Of a stretch of DNA of 64,000 nt, positions 54,396 through 62,651 are shown piece by piece. A model generated the notes under the pieces. It was not told the origin of the DNA. It saw only the letters and a program-made list of their open reading frames with translations, and ran no database searches. Location of the stretch: assembly GCA_002368155.1 (NCBI GenBank), contig AP018180.1:248001-312000 (forward strand), read 5' to 3'. The position numbers and the translations under genes are program-made. Within the stretch, counting starts at the first letter, position 1. Each line of letters opens with the position of its first letter. Source of the DNA: Nostoc carneum NIES-2107 (GTDB lineage Bacteria; Cyanobacteriota; Cyanobacteriia; Cyanobacteriales; Nostocaceae).

Positions 54396-55010
54396 ATGTA
54401 CCAAGTTTCAAAACCTAACAATCTCTATCATTGTGCTGAAGGTAGGCAACTAGTGACATTACCAGTCAAACTTATAAAAACCATTGAAAAATCCGAGATT
54501 GCTGAATTTTTTCAGGAATCGGTTGGTGAATGGCGATCGCAACGGCGCTATTACACCCTCTCATCGGGGACTACTAAAGAAATTGTCAGTGCGATCGCTA
54601 TTCGGTATTTAGAACAGGGAAGCGCAGAATTACAACAACTAGCTAAGTTGCATGAATTACCAGATGCAGTCAGTTTAGTCTGTGGTACTGAAGTAATCTG
54701 GGAAAGCACAGATTCAGTTACAGGCAAAAAAGAATCTCACGGTTCAACTTTATTTGGTGCTTTAGGAAACATTTTGTATCGCGATCGCGGTTTTGCGACC
54801 TCAAAACCAATTACTGCAGAATTCTATTTCCCCAATCCCAAAACACTTTGTTTACGAACAGAGTACAATAACTCAGTTTTTGAAGAAGAGTTAAAGCTAA
54901 TTGGGAGTAAATACCGTACCCGCCAGTCAATCATCTCTCGGGCTGGGGAACAGTTGATGATTGGTCAGTATTTGGAAACAAGAGTAGAGAGCGTAAGTAT
55001 GATTCCATAG
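54396..55010 (+). CDS. CpcS/CpeS-family phycobiliprotein chromophore lyase
   Basis: About 204 residues from the ATG at 54396; a TTG at 54375 would add seven. The lipocalin-like family pattern is clear: EIAEFFQESVGEWRSQRRYY at the start, WESTDSVTGKKESHGSTLFG in the middle, then RDRGFATSKPITAEFYF. The end, TLCLRTEYNNSVFEEELKLI and RTRQSIISRAGEQ, matches the barrel-closing strands with the conserved Arg and Glu. Lyases of this family attach phycocyanobilin or a related bilin to Cys84-type sites of phycobiliproteins. The subtype (CpcS, CpcU, CpcV or CpeS) cannot be assigned by eye. It is not next to a phycobiliprotein gene. Confidence 0.8.
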   Translation: MYQVSKPNNLYHCAEGRQLVTLPVKLIKTIEKSEIAEFFQESVGEWRSQRRYYTLSSGTTKEIVSAIAIRYLEQGSAELQQLAKLHELPDAVSLVCGTEVIWESTDSVTGKKESHGSTLFGALGNILYRDRGFATSKPITAEFYFPNPKTLCLRTEYNNSVFEEELKLIGSKYRTRQSIISRAGEQLMIGQYLETRVESVSMIP

Positions 55011-55320
55011 GGGGATTAAGCAGGGCAAGGGGGATAAACAATTCCAAATTCCAAATTAGAACCAGACTTTTGACCCTAGGCCCTTGAATTTTCACCAGCA
55101 TTCAGGACTTTCATAATTTAACTTTAATTTATAAGCGTTTACTTAAAAGTTTTTTTTAACCGTTCCTCTTCAAGAGGTAGTTGCTATATCATTAATTAAA
55201 GATGAGAATTAATTCGGTGATAGTGGTTTTTGTTAGTATTGACAGGCTTTTTCCTTTTGGTATTTTCAGACTCTCTCCGAAATCTAAATCTCTACATGTT
55301 TATGATTTTGGAGACATTTT
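55011..55320. other. Upstream leader of the RNA-binding protein gene
   Basis: About 310 bases, AT-rich, with a probable long 5' leader. Genes for these Rbp proteins in related strains have long, cold-responsive leaders. GGAG lies 9 bases before the ATG. No strong hairpin was identified. Confidence 0.45.
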
Positions 55321-55641
55321 ATGTCAATTTACGTAGGTAATCTTTCTTACCAAGTTACAGAAGACGCTTTAACTGCGGTTTTTGCAGAGTACGGTTCTGT
55401 AAAGCGAGTTCAAATTCCCACAGATCGCGAAACAGGCCGTGTACGCGGCTTTGCTTTTGTCGAGATGAGTTCAGATGACGAAGAAACAGCCGCTATTGAA
55501 GCACTCGACGGTGCTGAATGGATGGGCCGTGACTTAAAAGTCAACAAGGCTAGACCAAAAGAAAATAAAGGTTCTTTTGGCGGCGGCGGTGGACGCGGTG
55601 GTTACGGCGGTGGCGGCGGTGGTGGACGCAACCGTTACTAA
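55321..55641 (+). CDS. RRM-type glycine-rich RNA-binding protein (RbpA-like)
   Basis: 106 residues. A single RRM has RNP2 IYVGNL (3-8) and RNP1 RGFAFVEM (42-49), with Ala in place of the usual Gly at the third RNP1 position. Residues about 84-106 are Gly/Arg-rich (GGGGRGGYGGGGGGGRNRY). This matches the cyanobacterial Rbp family, many of which are cold-induced and affect mRNA localisation or stability. It is monocistronic with a strong terminator. Confidence 0.94.
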   Translation: MSIYVGNLSYQVTEDALTAVFAEYGSVKRVQIPTDRETGRVRGFAFVEMSSDDEETAAIEALDGAEWMGRDLKVNKARPKENKGSFGGGGGRGGYGGGGGGGRNRY

Positions 55642-55715
55642 GCTGTTTTATTGATGTCAAAAGCGATGGGGTGTTTTTACCCCATTGGCTATATCAACTT
55701 CATCACAATATTGTG

Positions 55716-55746
55716 AAAGCTCAAGCATAATCGCTTGAGCTTTTTT
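55716..55746 (+). terminator. Rho-independent terminator of the RNA-binding protein gene
   Basis: AAAGCTCAAGC and GCTTGAGCTTT form a 10-11-bp stem with a 6-base loop, followed by T6. A second hairpin, ATGGGGT/ACCCCAT (55664-55686), lies just before it. Confidence 0.92.
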
Positions 55747-55807
55747 GATGGAATGATAATTAAGGGTCAACCCCTTCAGTTTAGTAAGTAGGGAGGCATA
55801 ATTATTT

Positions 55808-55873
55808 GTAGGATGGGTTAGCGATAGCGTAACCCATGCGGGTGTTGGGTTTCGTTCCTCAACCCAACCTACG
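55808..55873. repeat. Compound REP-like element with two hairpins
   Basis: GTAGGATGGGTTA-GCGATAGCG-TAACCCATG is followed by TTGGGTT...AACCCAACCTAC. The two stem-loops are enclosed by GTAGG and CCTAC. The first hairpin is a relative of 34483-34513. Confidence 0.8.
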
Positions 55874-55938
55874 TCCATCTTATATTTAATTCCAACCAGG
55901 TACTTAATTGATTTGTCAGTTGTGGAAAAAGCTAACTC

Positions 55939-56258
55939 AATTGGGGGAGAATCCCCCAAACCCCCGATTGGGTGAAGTTTGTGGGGAAGGTTTCCTTCCA
56001 CAAAACTTCGGACGGTTGCGTCCCCCAAACCCCCTCCAAAATTATTGTTCGGTTTTTTGTTGAGTAACTAGTTTTTTGGTTTTGTTGTCAATTAATTTTC
56101 TTAACTGATACCAATTCAAATAATGTTTGCGATAGATAAATTCTTGGTAGGGGCACGGCACCAGTAAGATATTTGATATGCCAAAAGATTGTGGATGCCG
56201 TGCCCTAACCATCTATCGCGTTCTTTTTTCAAAATGGTATGACTTAACTGAACTGTAT
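55939..56258. repeat. Interspersed repeat family R1, copy 2 (interrupted twice)
   Basis: Matches 15683-15823 from AATTGGGGG to the GAACTGTAT end. It is split by a 37-base hairpin insertion (55975-56011: AAGTTTGTGG...CCACAAAACTT) and by element M1 copy B (56108-56240). Confidence 0.85.
56108..56240. repeat. Miniature inverted-repeat element M1, copy B (133 bp), inserted in R1
   Basis: Begins ATACCAATTCAAATAATG and ends TTTTTTCAAAATGGTAT, as copy A at 49172-49270. The centre has GGGCACGGCA (56151-56160) and TGCCGTGCCC (56196-56205). CTTAACTG occurs just before it (56100-56107) and again two bases after it (56243-56250), consistent with a target-site duplication. Confidence 0.8.
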
Positions 56259-56305
56259 TATTCCTGAAGGGGAATTCAAAATTTCAAATTCCCTGTTCCC
56301 TCTAC

Positions 56306-58018
56306 TTAATAATGGGTTCCCGACTTACGATGATGCACTGCTGTGACACCATCTTGATTGAGGACTTTGCCATTCTCGACGGTTGCATAAACGAGCCAAT
56401 GATCGCCAGATTCTAACCGATTGTTAACGGAACACTCTAAATATGCCAAAGCATCATTCAGAATCGGAGAACCGTTTTCAGTTTCTTGGGTGGCGACACC
56501 TTCAAATCGGTCTTGTGCTGGGCCAAAGGGTTTGAGGAAATGTTTCATCAAACCTAAATGATTTCCTTCTTTGAGGATATTCAGGACAAATTTATTTCCT
56601 GTGTGGGTTAAAGTTTCGACAGCGCGGTCTTTAGCAACAGCTATGGTTAAACCTGGAGGATTAAAGCTGGCTTGAGCTACCCAGGAGGCTAACATGGCAC
56701 TAGATATATCGTCTTGCTTGGCTGTGACTACGCACAAAGAACCAATTATTCTGCCTACAGCTTGCTCGACATTGGTAGCGGGGACGCTTTGCGATCGCAC
56801 TTTTCTAGCTTTCTTCAATGCTTGCGCGAAGTCGGTTCCGGCTTCTTCGCACAGTTGCAAGGTAGCAGCGTCAGGTTTAAATTTGACGCGGATGGTGTCA
56901 AAACCAAAGCGGTAACCAGCGTCTTTGAGTTTTCCTTCAATTAAATCTACTGCTTCACCACTCCAGCCAAAAGAACCAAATACACCAGCCAGTTTATTTG
57001 TGGTAGCGGTGGCGAGAACAATCCCCAAGGCTGTTTGCACGGGTGTGGGTGCATGACCACCCAAGGTAGGCGAACCAATGACAAAGCCAGCAGATTTCTC
57101 GACAGCAGCACGGATATCTTCTGGATCGGTGAATTCGCAATTAATTGATTCGACAGCGACACCTGCTTTGGTAATCCCCCGCGCGATCGCTTGGGCTAAG
57201 GTGGCTGTATTCCCGTAGGCTGATGCATAAATTAACGCTACTGTCAAGTCAGCAGTGGTTTGTTGCTGACTCCATTCGCGGTAAGCTTTGGTAAGTTCAA
57301 TCAGCGCATAACGTACCAAAGGCCCATGTCCAGTGGCATAAATTCTTGCGGGGAAATCAGCCAGTTTATCTAACGCTGTTTCCACTTGGCGCGCATGGGG
57401 TGCCATTAAGCAATCAAAATAATAGCGGCGGTCTTCGTTAATCGATTCCCAGCCTTCATCAAAGACTTGATCGCCACAAATATGCGCCCCAAAAAACTTA
57501 TCTGTGTAGAGAATTTCCGTTTGGGGGTCATAGGTGCAGAGAAGGTCTGCATAGCGGGGGTTGGGGGTAGGAATAAATTGCAAATCGTGACCCTTACCTA
57601 AATTCAGGGTTTCCTCCCCCCGCATCACCAGAATTTTTAGGTCTTGATTTTCCAGCGCCCCACGTAAATTGATCGCCCCTGGATTAGAACAGACAAAAGT
57701 AATTTGCGGTGCAACTTCCAGCAAAGCCTTTAAAGTAGCAGCACGGTTAGGATTGACATGACCTAAAATTACATATTCAATGGATTCGACATCAAATCTT
57801 TCCTGCAAAGCCTTTAAATAGATTTCTGTAAAAGTTTCTCCAGGCGGGTCAATCAGGGCAAGTTTATCGCCTTGAATCACATAAGAATTAGCAGTAGTAC
57901 CCTTAGCCAAAGCATATTCGATTTCAAACCTTAGCCTTGACCAACTGCGCGATCGCATTACGGTTGTATCTGTAGCTATGGGTAAAACTTGAACGTCACG
58001 GGGTTTATTTGTAGGCAT
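56306..58018 (-). CDS. flv1: Flavodiiron protein, Flv1 type (non-canonical metal site)
   Basis: Class C diflavin protein of 570 residues: a beta-lactamase-like domain (1-250), a flavodoxin domain (about 262-400, starting VALIYASAYGNTATLAQAI) and an NAD(P)H:flavin reductase domain (about 425-570). In the diiron site the canonical HxExDH is HVNPNR (His87, Asn89, Asn91, Arg92), and a further His is Arg in NPRYAD. Loss of these ligands is the mark of the Flv1/Flv2 partner, which acts as a heterodimer with Flv3/Flv4. It reduces O2 to water at the expense of photosynthetic electrons. It lies 136 bases downstream of the Flv3-type gene in the same direction, separated by STRR1 repeats. Confidence 0.9.
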   Translation of the reverse strand: MPTNKPRDVQVLPIATDTTVMRSRSWSRLRFEIEYALAKGTTANSYVIQGDKLALIDPPGETFTEIYLKALQERFDVESIEYVILGHVNPNRAATLKALLEVAPQITFVCSNPGAINLRGALENQDLKILVMRGEETLNLGKGHDLQFIPTPNPRYADLLCTYDPQTEILYTDKFFGAHICGDQVFDEGWESINEDRRYYFDCLMAPHARQVETALDKLADFPARIYATGHGPLVRYALIELTKAYREWSQQQTTADLTVALIYASAYGNTATLAQAIARGITKAGVAVESINCEFTDPEDIRAAVEKSAGFVIGSPTLGGHAPTPVQTALGIVLATATTNKLAGVFGSFGWSGEAVDLIEGKLKDAGYRFGFDTIRVKFKPDAATLQLCEEAGTDFAQALKKARKVRSQSVPATNVEQAVGRIIGSLCVVTAKQDDISSAMLASWVAQASFNPPGLTIAVAKDRAVETLTHTGNKFVLNILKEGNHLGLMKHFLKPFGPAQDRFEGVATQETENGSPILNDALAYLECSVNNRLESGDHWLVYATVENGKVLNQDGVTAVHHRKSGTHY

Positions 58019-58019
58019 G

Positions 58020-58089
58020 ATGGGGATTGGGTAATGGGGATTGGGGATTAGGGATTGGGGATTAGGGATTGGGGATTAGGGATTGGGAT
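58020..58089. repeat. STRR1-type repeat, GGGGATT/AGGGATT
   Basis: About nine heptamer units (GGGGATT, GGGTAAT, AGGGATT) start immediately upstream of the flv1 ATG, in the flv3-flv1 gap. Confidence 0.9.
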
Positions 58090-58119
58090 TTATTATTACT
58101 TTGCCCTTGTGTCTACTTC

Positions 58120-58157
58120 CCAGTCCCCAGTCCCCAGTACCCAGTCCCCAGTCCCTA
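58120..58157. repeat. STRR1-type repeat, CCCCAGT x5
   Basis: CCCAGTC-type heptamers (CCCCAGT, ACCCAGT, CCCTAGT) directly after the flv3 stop. Together with 58020-58089 they fill the gap between the two flv genes. Confidence 0.85.
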
Positions 58158-59879
58158 GTAATGGTTACCAACTTTACGGTGATGTACGGCAGTTAAGGCT
58201 TCTGGGTTAGATACTCTTCCGGCGTAGACGGTGCTATAAACTGCCCAGTGATCGCCGCAATCCATCCGGCTTTTGACTTCGCACTCTATATATGCCAAAG
58301 CATCGGTGAGGATGGGTGCGCCGTTTTCGGCTGGCTGAGTTTTGACACCTTCAAAACGATCTGCACCAGGGGCGAATCGTTTTAAAAAGTGCTTCATCAG
58401 TGGTTGATAATTGCCTTCTTCTAGGACGTTCAGCACAAAGCGATCGCCTACTTGCATCAGTGATTCAATCGCCCGGTCTTTGGCGACTGCGATGGAAAAT
58501 CCCAGTGGTTTGAAACTGGCTTGGGCTACCCAAGAGGCTAACATCGCGCTGGAAACATCGCCTTTTTTGGCGGTGATGATATATAAGCCACCGCTAAGTC
58601 TACCGAGTGCTTTGTCTAAATCAGCACCCAGAGCTTTCATTGTTTTAATACTGCGATCGCGTGTTACCCATTGGGCTAAGTCTGTACCCGCTTCTTCACA
58701 CTGTTTGTAGGTGATTTCGGTAGGCGTTTGTTTGATGCGAATTTCTGGGAAAACTGTTGTCAGCCCTAAGTTACGGAATTTACTTAATAACGGATCTATC
58801 GGTTCGTCGTCGCCACCGCCTGTTTCAAATACGCCGATACCTTGTTTTTCTTTGACAGATCCTAAAACGGTACTCAGGGCTGCTTGGATATTAGGACTGC
58901 TAGAAACTGGCGGTACACCTACAACTAATCCCGCACAACGACCTGCCAATTCTCGCAATTCTTGTAAATCAATGCCTGAACCCAAGTCTACCCATTCTAC
59001 AGCTACCCCTACTTTGCTGATACCATTCGCAATTGCTTGGGCTAGGCGATCGCTATAGCCATATTCGGAAACGTAAAATATTCCAATTACGGTTTCTGGC
59101 TTGGCTTGGGTTTGACTCCAACTGCGGTAGCGTCGAGTTAATTCCTCAACATGATGAGATAGTAACGGCCCGTGACCAGTCGCAATCATGCCCACACTTG
59201 GCAGTTCACCCATCCGCTTCAAGGCTGACAGCACTGACCGCGCATTCGGCCCCATTAAGCATTCGTAGTAATATTTAAAATCCGGTTCAATCGCTTTTAA
59301 ATCATCATCAAAGGTGCTTTCGGTGCAATAGTGCATCCCAAAAGCATCGCAGGTGTAGAGAATTTGGGTTTTGTGGTCAAAACTAAAGATAGTATCCGGC
59401 CAGTGAAGATTGGGCGCAATCACAAATTCAAATTCATGACCATTACCAATATCTAAGCGATCGCCATTTTTCACAATCCGACGTTTAAATGGCTGATGTA
59501 CTAGGTCTTCTAAAAACTGAATCGCCACTTTCGAGGCGACTACAGTGATATCAGGAGCCATTTGTAGCAAATCTTTCACCAAGCCGCTATGGTCTGGCTC
59601 AGTGTGGCTGACAATTAAATAATCAATCTCCTTCGGATTAATTAGCCCCGTCAGCGTGTCAAAATACAGCTGACGAAACTTTTCATGGGAAGTATCAACT
59701 AAAGCAGTCTGCTCACCGCGAATCAGAAATGAGTTATAGGTCGTACCATTTTGCAGACCAAATTCAATATCGAAGCGATCGCGATCCCAATCCAAAGAGC
59801 GAATTGCCGTAGTATCTGGAGCAATTTCTACAGTTTGTATGGTGAGCCTTTTTTCAATTCTGTCGGTGAGCGCTACCAT
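58155..59879 (-). CDS. flv3: Flavodiiron protein, Flv3 type (canonical diiron site)
   Basis: About 574 residues from the ATG at 59879, which has GGAAGGGAG just upstream; a GTG at 59897 would put the ribosome site inside the gene. The diiron ligands HTEPDH (His92, Glu94, Asp96, His97) are intact, followed by NLHWPD, YTCDAFGMHYC and ATGHGPLL with the remaining ligands. The flavodoxin domain starts IGIFYVSEYGYSDRLAQAI, and the flavin reductase domain covers the last 150 residues. In cyanobacteria Flv1/Flv3 carry out Mehler-like O2 photoreduction. Heterocystous strains have a second, heterocyst-specific Flv1B/Flv3B pair, typically encoded side by side, as here. Upstream, TAACAATATAATTAG holds a -10-like TATAAT. 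Confidence 0.92.
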   Translation of the reverse strand: MVALTDRIEKRLTIQTVEIAPDTTAIRSLDWDRDRFDIEFGLQNGTTYNSFLIRGEQTALVDTSHEKFRQLYFDTLTGLINPKEIDYLIVSHTEPDHSGLVKDLLQMAPDITVVASKVAIQFLEDLVHQPFKRRIVKNGDRLDIGNGHEFEFVIAPNLHWPDTIFSFDHKTQILYTCDAFGMHYCTESTFDDDLKAIEPDFKYYYECLMGPNARSVLSALKRMGELPSVGMIATGHGPLLSHHVEELTRRYRSWSQTQAKPETVIGIFYVSEYGYSDRLAQAIANGISKVGVAVEWVDLGSGIDLQELRELAGRCAGLVVGVPPVSSSPNIQAALSTVLGSVKEKQGIGVFETGGGDDEPIDPLLSKFRNLGLTTVFPEIRIKQTPTEITYKQCEEAGTDLAQWVTRDRSIKTMKALGADLDKALGRLSGGLYIITAKKGDVSSAMLASWVAQASFKPLGFSIAVAKDRAIESLMQVGDRFVLNVLEEGNYQPLMKHFLKRFAPGADRFEGVKTQPAENGAPILTDALAYIECEVKSRMDCGDHWAVYSTVYAGRVSNPEALTAVHHRKVGNHY

Positions 59880-60059
59880 AACTCCCTTCCTTAACACAAT
59901 GAGTATATTTTCCTCTAATTATATTGTTACACGTATTGAATGTTAATTTTTATTAAAAAATCTATAGATAACTTAAGAAATTTAAATTGGAAATGGGGCA
60001 TTGGGCATTGGGGATGGGGCATGGGGAAATATATGTTTTTATAAATATTGGTGTAATAA

Positions 60060-60863
60060 GTGATTAAAAAAAATCATATTTGGCTAGCCTTGGAAATTGG
60101 TAATTCCCGGCTACATTGGGCATTATTTTTCGGTGCAAAGCTTGACTGTACTTGGGATACTGACTACTTACCTGAGTCAGTCATACAGCAGTTAGCACAA
60201 TGCCAAACCCTAGATGATTTACCACCAGAAGTTTTGTTCCCCTTGTCCCCTTGTCCCCTTGTCCCCTCCTCCCCTCTCCCCCTCGCCATCGCTTCCGTAG
60301 TTCCTAGTCAAACAGCACTTTGGCGAACTTACCCTAATGTCCAAGTAATCACCTTAGACCAAATACCTCTCACAGGCCTTTATCCCACATTAGGAATTGA
60401 CCGCGCCTTAGCTTTGTGGGGTGCAGGTAAAACTTGGGGATTTCCCATGCTGGTAATTGATGCGGGTACAGCACTAACTTTTACGGCTGCGGATGCTGAC
60501 GAATGTTTAGTTGGGGGTGCGATTCTACCAGGATTAGGCTTGCAATTTACCTCACTGGGTCAGAAAACCGGACAATTACCTTTAATAGAAACGCAAGTAA
60601 TTGCATCTCTACCGCCACGGTTTGCGTTAAATACGCCAGAAGCCATACAAAGCGGTGTGATTTACACAATTTTGGCGGGAATAAAAGATTTTATAGAGAA
60701 TTGGTGGCAATTATTTCCAGAGGGTAAGGTAGTGATTAAAGGAGGCGATCGCACCATACTATTAAATTATCTTCAAGCCTTATATCCTGCGATCGCATCT
60801 CGTTTGACCGTAGAACCCAACCTGATTTTTTGGGGCATAGAAAAAATAGTCAGAATCCCTTAA
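60060..60863 (+). CDS. coaX: Type III pantothenate kinase
   Basis: First step of coenzyme A synthesis: ATP-dependent phosphorylation of pantothenate. 267 residues. The ATP phosphate loop is [15 protein letters not shown] (8-22), with Glu at the usual Asp position. The substrate motif [11 protein letters not shown] (about 112-122) and the second phosphate motif [10 protein letters not shown] (about 132-141) are intact. The last conserved segment is [15 protein letters not shown]. Residues about 61-75 ([15 protein letters not shown]) come from an in-frame CCCCTTGT octamer repeat and are an insertion relative to ordinary CoaX. Start GTG. It is divergent from flv3. Confidence 0.93.
   Translation: MIKKNHIWLALEIGNSRLHWALFFGAKLDCTWDTDYLPESVIQQLAQCQTLDDLPPEVLFPLSPCPLVPSSPLPLAIASVVPSQTALWRTYPNVQVITLDQIPLTGLYPTLGIDRALALWGAGKTWGFPMLVIDAGTALTFTAADADECLVGGAILPGLGLQFTSLGQKTGQLPLIETQVIASLPPRFALNTPEAIQSGVIYTILAGIKDFIENWWQLFPEGKVVIKGGDRTILLNYLQALYPAIASRLTVEPNLIFWGIEKIVRIP
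60238..60286. repeat. In-frame CCCCTTGT octamer repeat inside coaX
   Basis: Three perfect CCCCTTGT units and degenerate CCCCTCCT/CCCCTCTC units. They encode a Pro/Ser/Leu-rich insertion in a surface loop region of the kinase. Confidence 0.85.
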
Positions 60864-60981
60864 AAGCAACATTTGTTAAACTCATTTGGAGACGGGAAAG
60901 AATATCAATGCCCTATGCCCTATGCCCCATTTCCCGCCGACTTTCTGTAAAGTAAGAGTCAAACAGTAGCAAATAGCAACT

Positions 60982-61659
60982 ATGTACGTGCTAATTGGTG
61001 GATCTGGTTTAGTAGGATTGAGCTTGGCGCAGAAATTAGTAGAACTAGGACATACCGTAGCTGTCATTGACATTGATCCTAATGCTTGTCGCTATGCACG
61101 CGAACAGGTGGGCGCAATGGCTTTTGAAGGTAGCGCCGTGAGTACGCAAATTTTATTAGAAGCTGGAATACGAAAAGCCAACGCCTTGGTTGCTGTACTA
61201 CGAAGTGATGCGTTGAACTTAGCGATGGTAACTCTTGCTAAACATTACGGTGTTCCCCACATTGTGACTCGGATGCGTCATTCCGATTTCGCTGAACCTT
61301 TTCGTTTAGCGGGGGCTAATCATATTATCAGCACTGTGGAACTAGCGGTTTCCACAATGGTAAATGCTATTGAATACCCGCTAGTAGAATCAATGATGCA
61401 TTTTGAGCAAGGACAAATTGAAGTTTTAAAACTTTCCATTCCCAACAATTGCTATGTTGCAAATCGTAGCCTTGCCGAAATTGCTCAAGATTCTCGCTTT
61501 CCTACAGGTTCTTTAATTATTGGCTATCAAGCCCATCCCCTCGAAGATTTAACAATTCCTAACGGTAGTACAATTTTAGAACCTGGTTCAACAGTTTTAG
61601 TTGCCACTAAACCAGGCTCATTGCATGAAGTCATAGACTTTATGGAAGGTTGTAAATAG
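60982..61659 (+). CDS. TrkA-type potassium transport regulatory protein (RCK)
   Basis: 225 residues, cytoplasmic. The TrkA-N Rossmann domain starts MYVLIGGSGLVGLSLAQKL (GxGxxG at 6-11), with the acidic VIDIDP ending strand 2. It continues to about residue 135 with HIVTRMRHSDFAEPFRLAG. The TrkA-C domain (about 145-222) shows GQIEVLKLSIPNNCYVANRS and ILEPGSTVLVATKPG. It binds nucleotides and gates a K+ uptake channel (Trk/Ktr type). The membrane partner is not in the window. The start is ATG. Confidence 0.92.
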   Translation: MYVLIGGSGLVGLSLAQKLVELGHTVAVIDIDPNACRYAREQVGAMAFEGSAVSTQILLEAGIRKANALVAVLRSDALNLAMVTLAKHYGVPHIVTRMRHSDFAEPFRLAGANHIISTVELAVSTMVNAIEYPLVESMMHFEQGQIEVLKLSIPNNCYVANRSLAEIAQDSRFPTGSLIIGYQAHPLEDLTIPNGSTILEPGSTVLVATKPGSLHEVIDFMEGCK

Positions 61660-61781
61660 GTCGGCGAAATTAAAAATAACTGGCTGAGGCTGTCATTTTC
61701 CCTTAGTCATTCATTAGTAAGGATTTCAAGCTGATTTACAACCGAGCTATTCCTCTTTTTAATTCATCCTTCATCCTTACA

Positions 61782-62345
61782 ATGAAGCTTTACCCACGCT
61801 TTTATATAGTATTTGCTTTGATTTTTTTAGTATCTTGCACATCGCCAAATAATCAAGCAAAATCGCAATCCACAACTACTTCACCACAAACATCTCAACA
61901 AGTAGTTACTTTAGATAAAAATTTTAAAATTGCAATGGGTCAAACTATTTATGTCCCTATTTATTCCCATATTTATCATAACGATGAACGGAAGATTTTA
62001 GATTTAGCAGCTACCTTGAGTATTCGGAATACAGATTTAAATAATCCCATAATTATTACTTCTGTCCGTTACTATGATTCCGATGGGAAATTAATTAAAA
62101 ACTATTTAGATAAACATATACAAATTAATGCCCTAGGTTCTACAGATTTTTTTGTCAACAGAACAGATACTAGTGGCGGTTCAGGAGCAAATTTTATTGT
62201 AGAGTGGGTATCCTCAAAAATAATTTCTGAGCCAATAGTCGAAGCAGTCATGATTGCAACTGAATTTCAGCAAGGAGTTTCTTTCGTAAGCCAAGGTAAA
62301 GTAATTAAAAACTTAAGAAACTCTCAAGTCACTTCTTCCAAATAA
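61782..62345 (+). CDS. DUF3124 lipoprotein
   Basis: 187 residues. The lipoprotein signal is FYIVFALIFLVSC, with the lipid-anchored Cys at residue 19. A Ser/Thr/Gln-rich linker runs to about 43. The DUF3124 domain follows: GQTIYVPIYSHIYHNDERKI (about 53-72), LAATLSIRNTDLNNPIIITS, then YYDSDGKLIKNYL. It ends with VEAVMIATEFQQGVSFVSQG. Beta-rich; it is probably on the periplasmic face. The function is unknown. Confidence 0.88.
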   Translation: MKLYPRFYIVFALIFLVSCTSPNNQAKSQSTTTSPQTSQQVVTLDKNFKIAMGQTIYVPIYSHIYHNDERKILDLAATLSIRNTDLNNPIIITSVRYYDSDGKLIKNYLDKHIQINALGSTDFFVNRTDTSGGSGANFIVEWVSSKIISEPIVEAVMIATEFQQGVSFVSQGKVIKNLRNSQVTSSK

Positions 62346-62402
62346 ATTATGATTTCCTCCAATTAAAATATTAATAAAAAAAGAGGCTATTTATAAATCG
62401 TG

Positions 62403-62473
62403 GATGGTGCGTTACGGCTAAATCTAATTGTCTCTAAGTCCCAAATCCTTTCATAGCCGTAACACACCCTACT
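62403..62473. repeat. Inverted-repeat intergenic element (GATGGTGCGTTACGGCTA...TAGCCGTAACACACCCTAC)
   Basis: GTGCGTTACGGCTA and TAGCCGTAACACAC form a 13-14-bp stem with a loop of about 38 bases. The ends GGATGG/CCCTAC resemble the REP family at 34483 and 55808. Confidence 0.75.
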
Positions 62474-62602
62474 AGTACAACAAGGCAAAAGTAAAAAGTA
62501 AAAAGTAAAAAGAAAGAATACTTATACTGCCAGCTTTTTCCCCATTTCAAATGGGTGGTTTATTTACGCCGTGCTGTACTAGACTACTAGACTTTGATAA
62601 AT

Positions 62603-62648
62603 ACCCATTACCCATTACCCATTACCCATTACCCATTACCCATTACCA
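62603..62648. repeat. STRR-type heptamer CCCATTA x6
   Basis: Six perfect CCCATTA units ending 4 bases before the stop codon of the leftward antiporter gene. Confidence 0.9.
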
Positions 62649-62651
62649 AAC

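Noticed and set aside
55657-56028. Leftward 123-codon ORF
   Set aside because: It covers the terminator of the RNA-binding protein gene, a REP element and part of repeat R1. No ribosome site and no family-like sequence.
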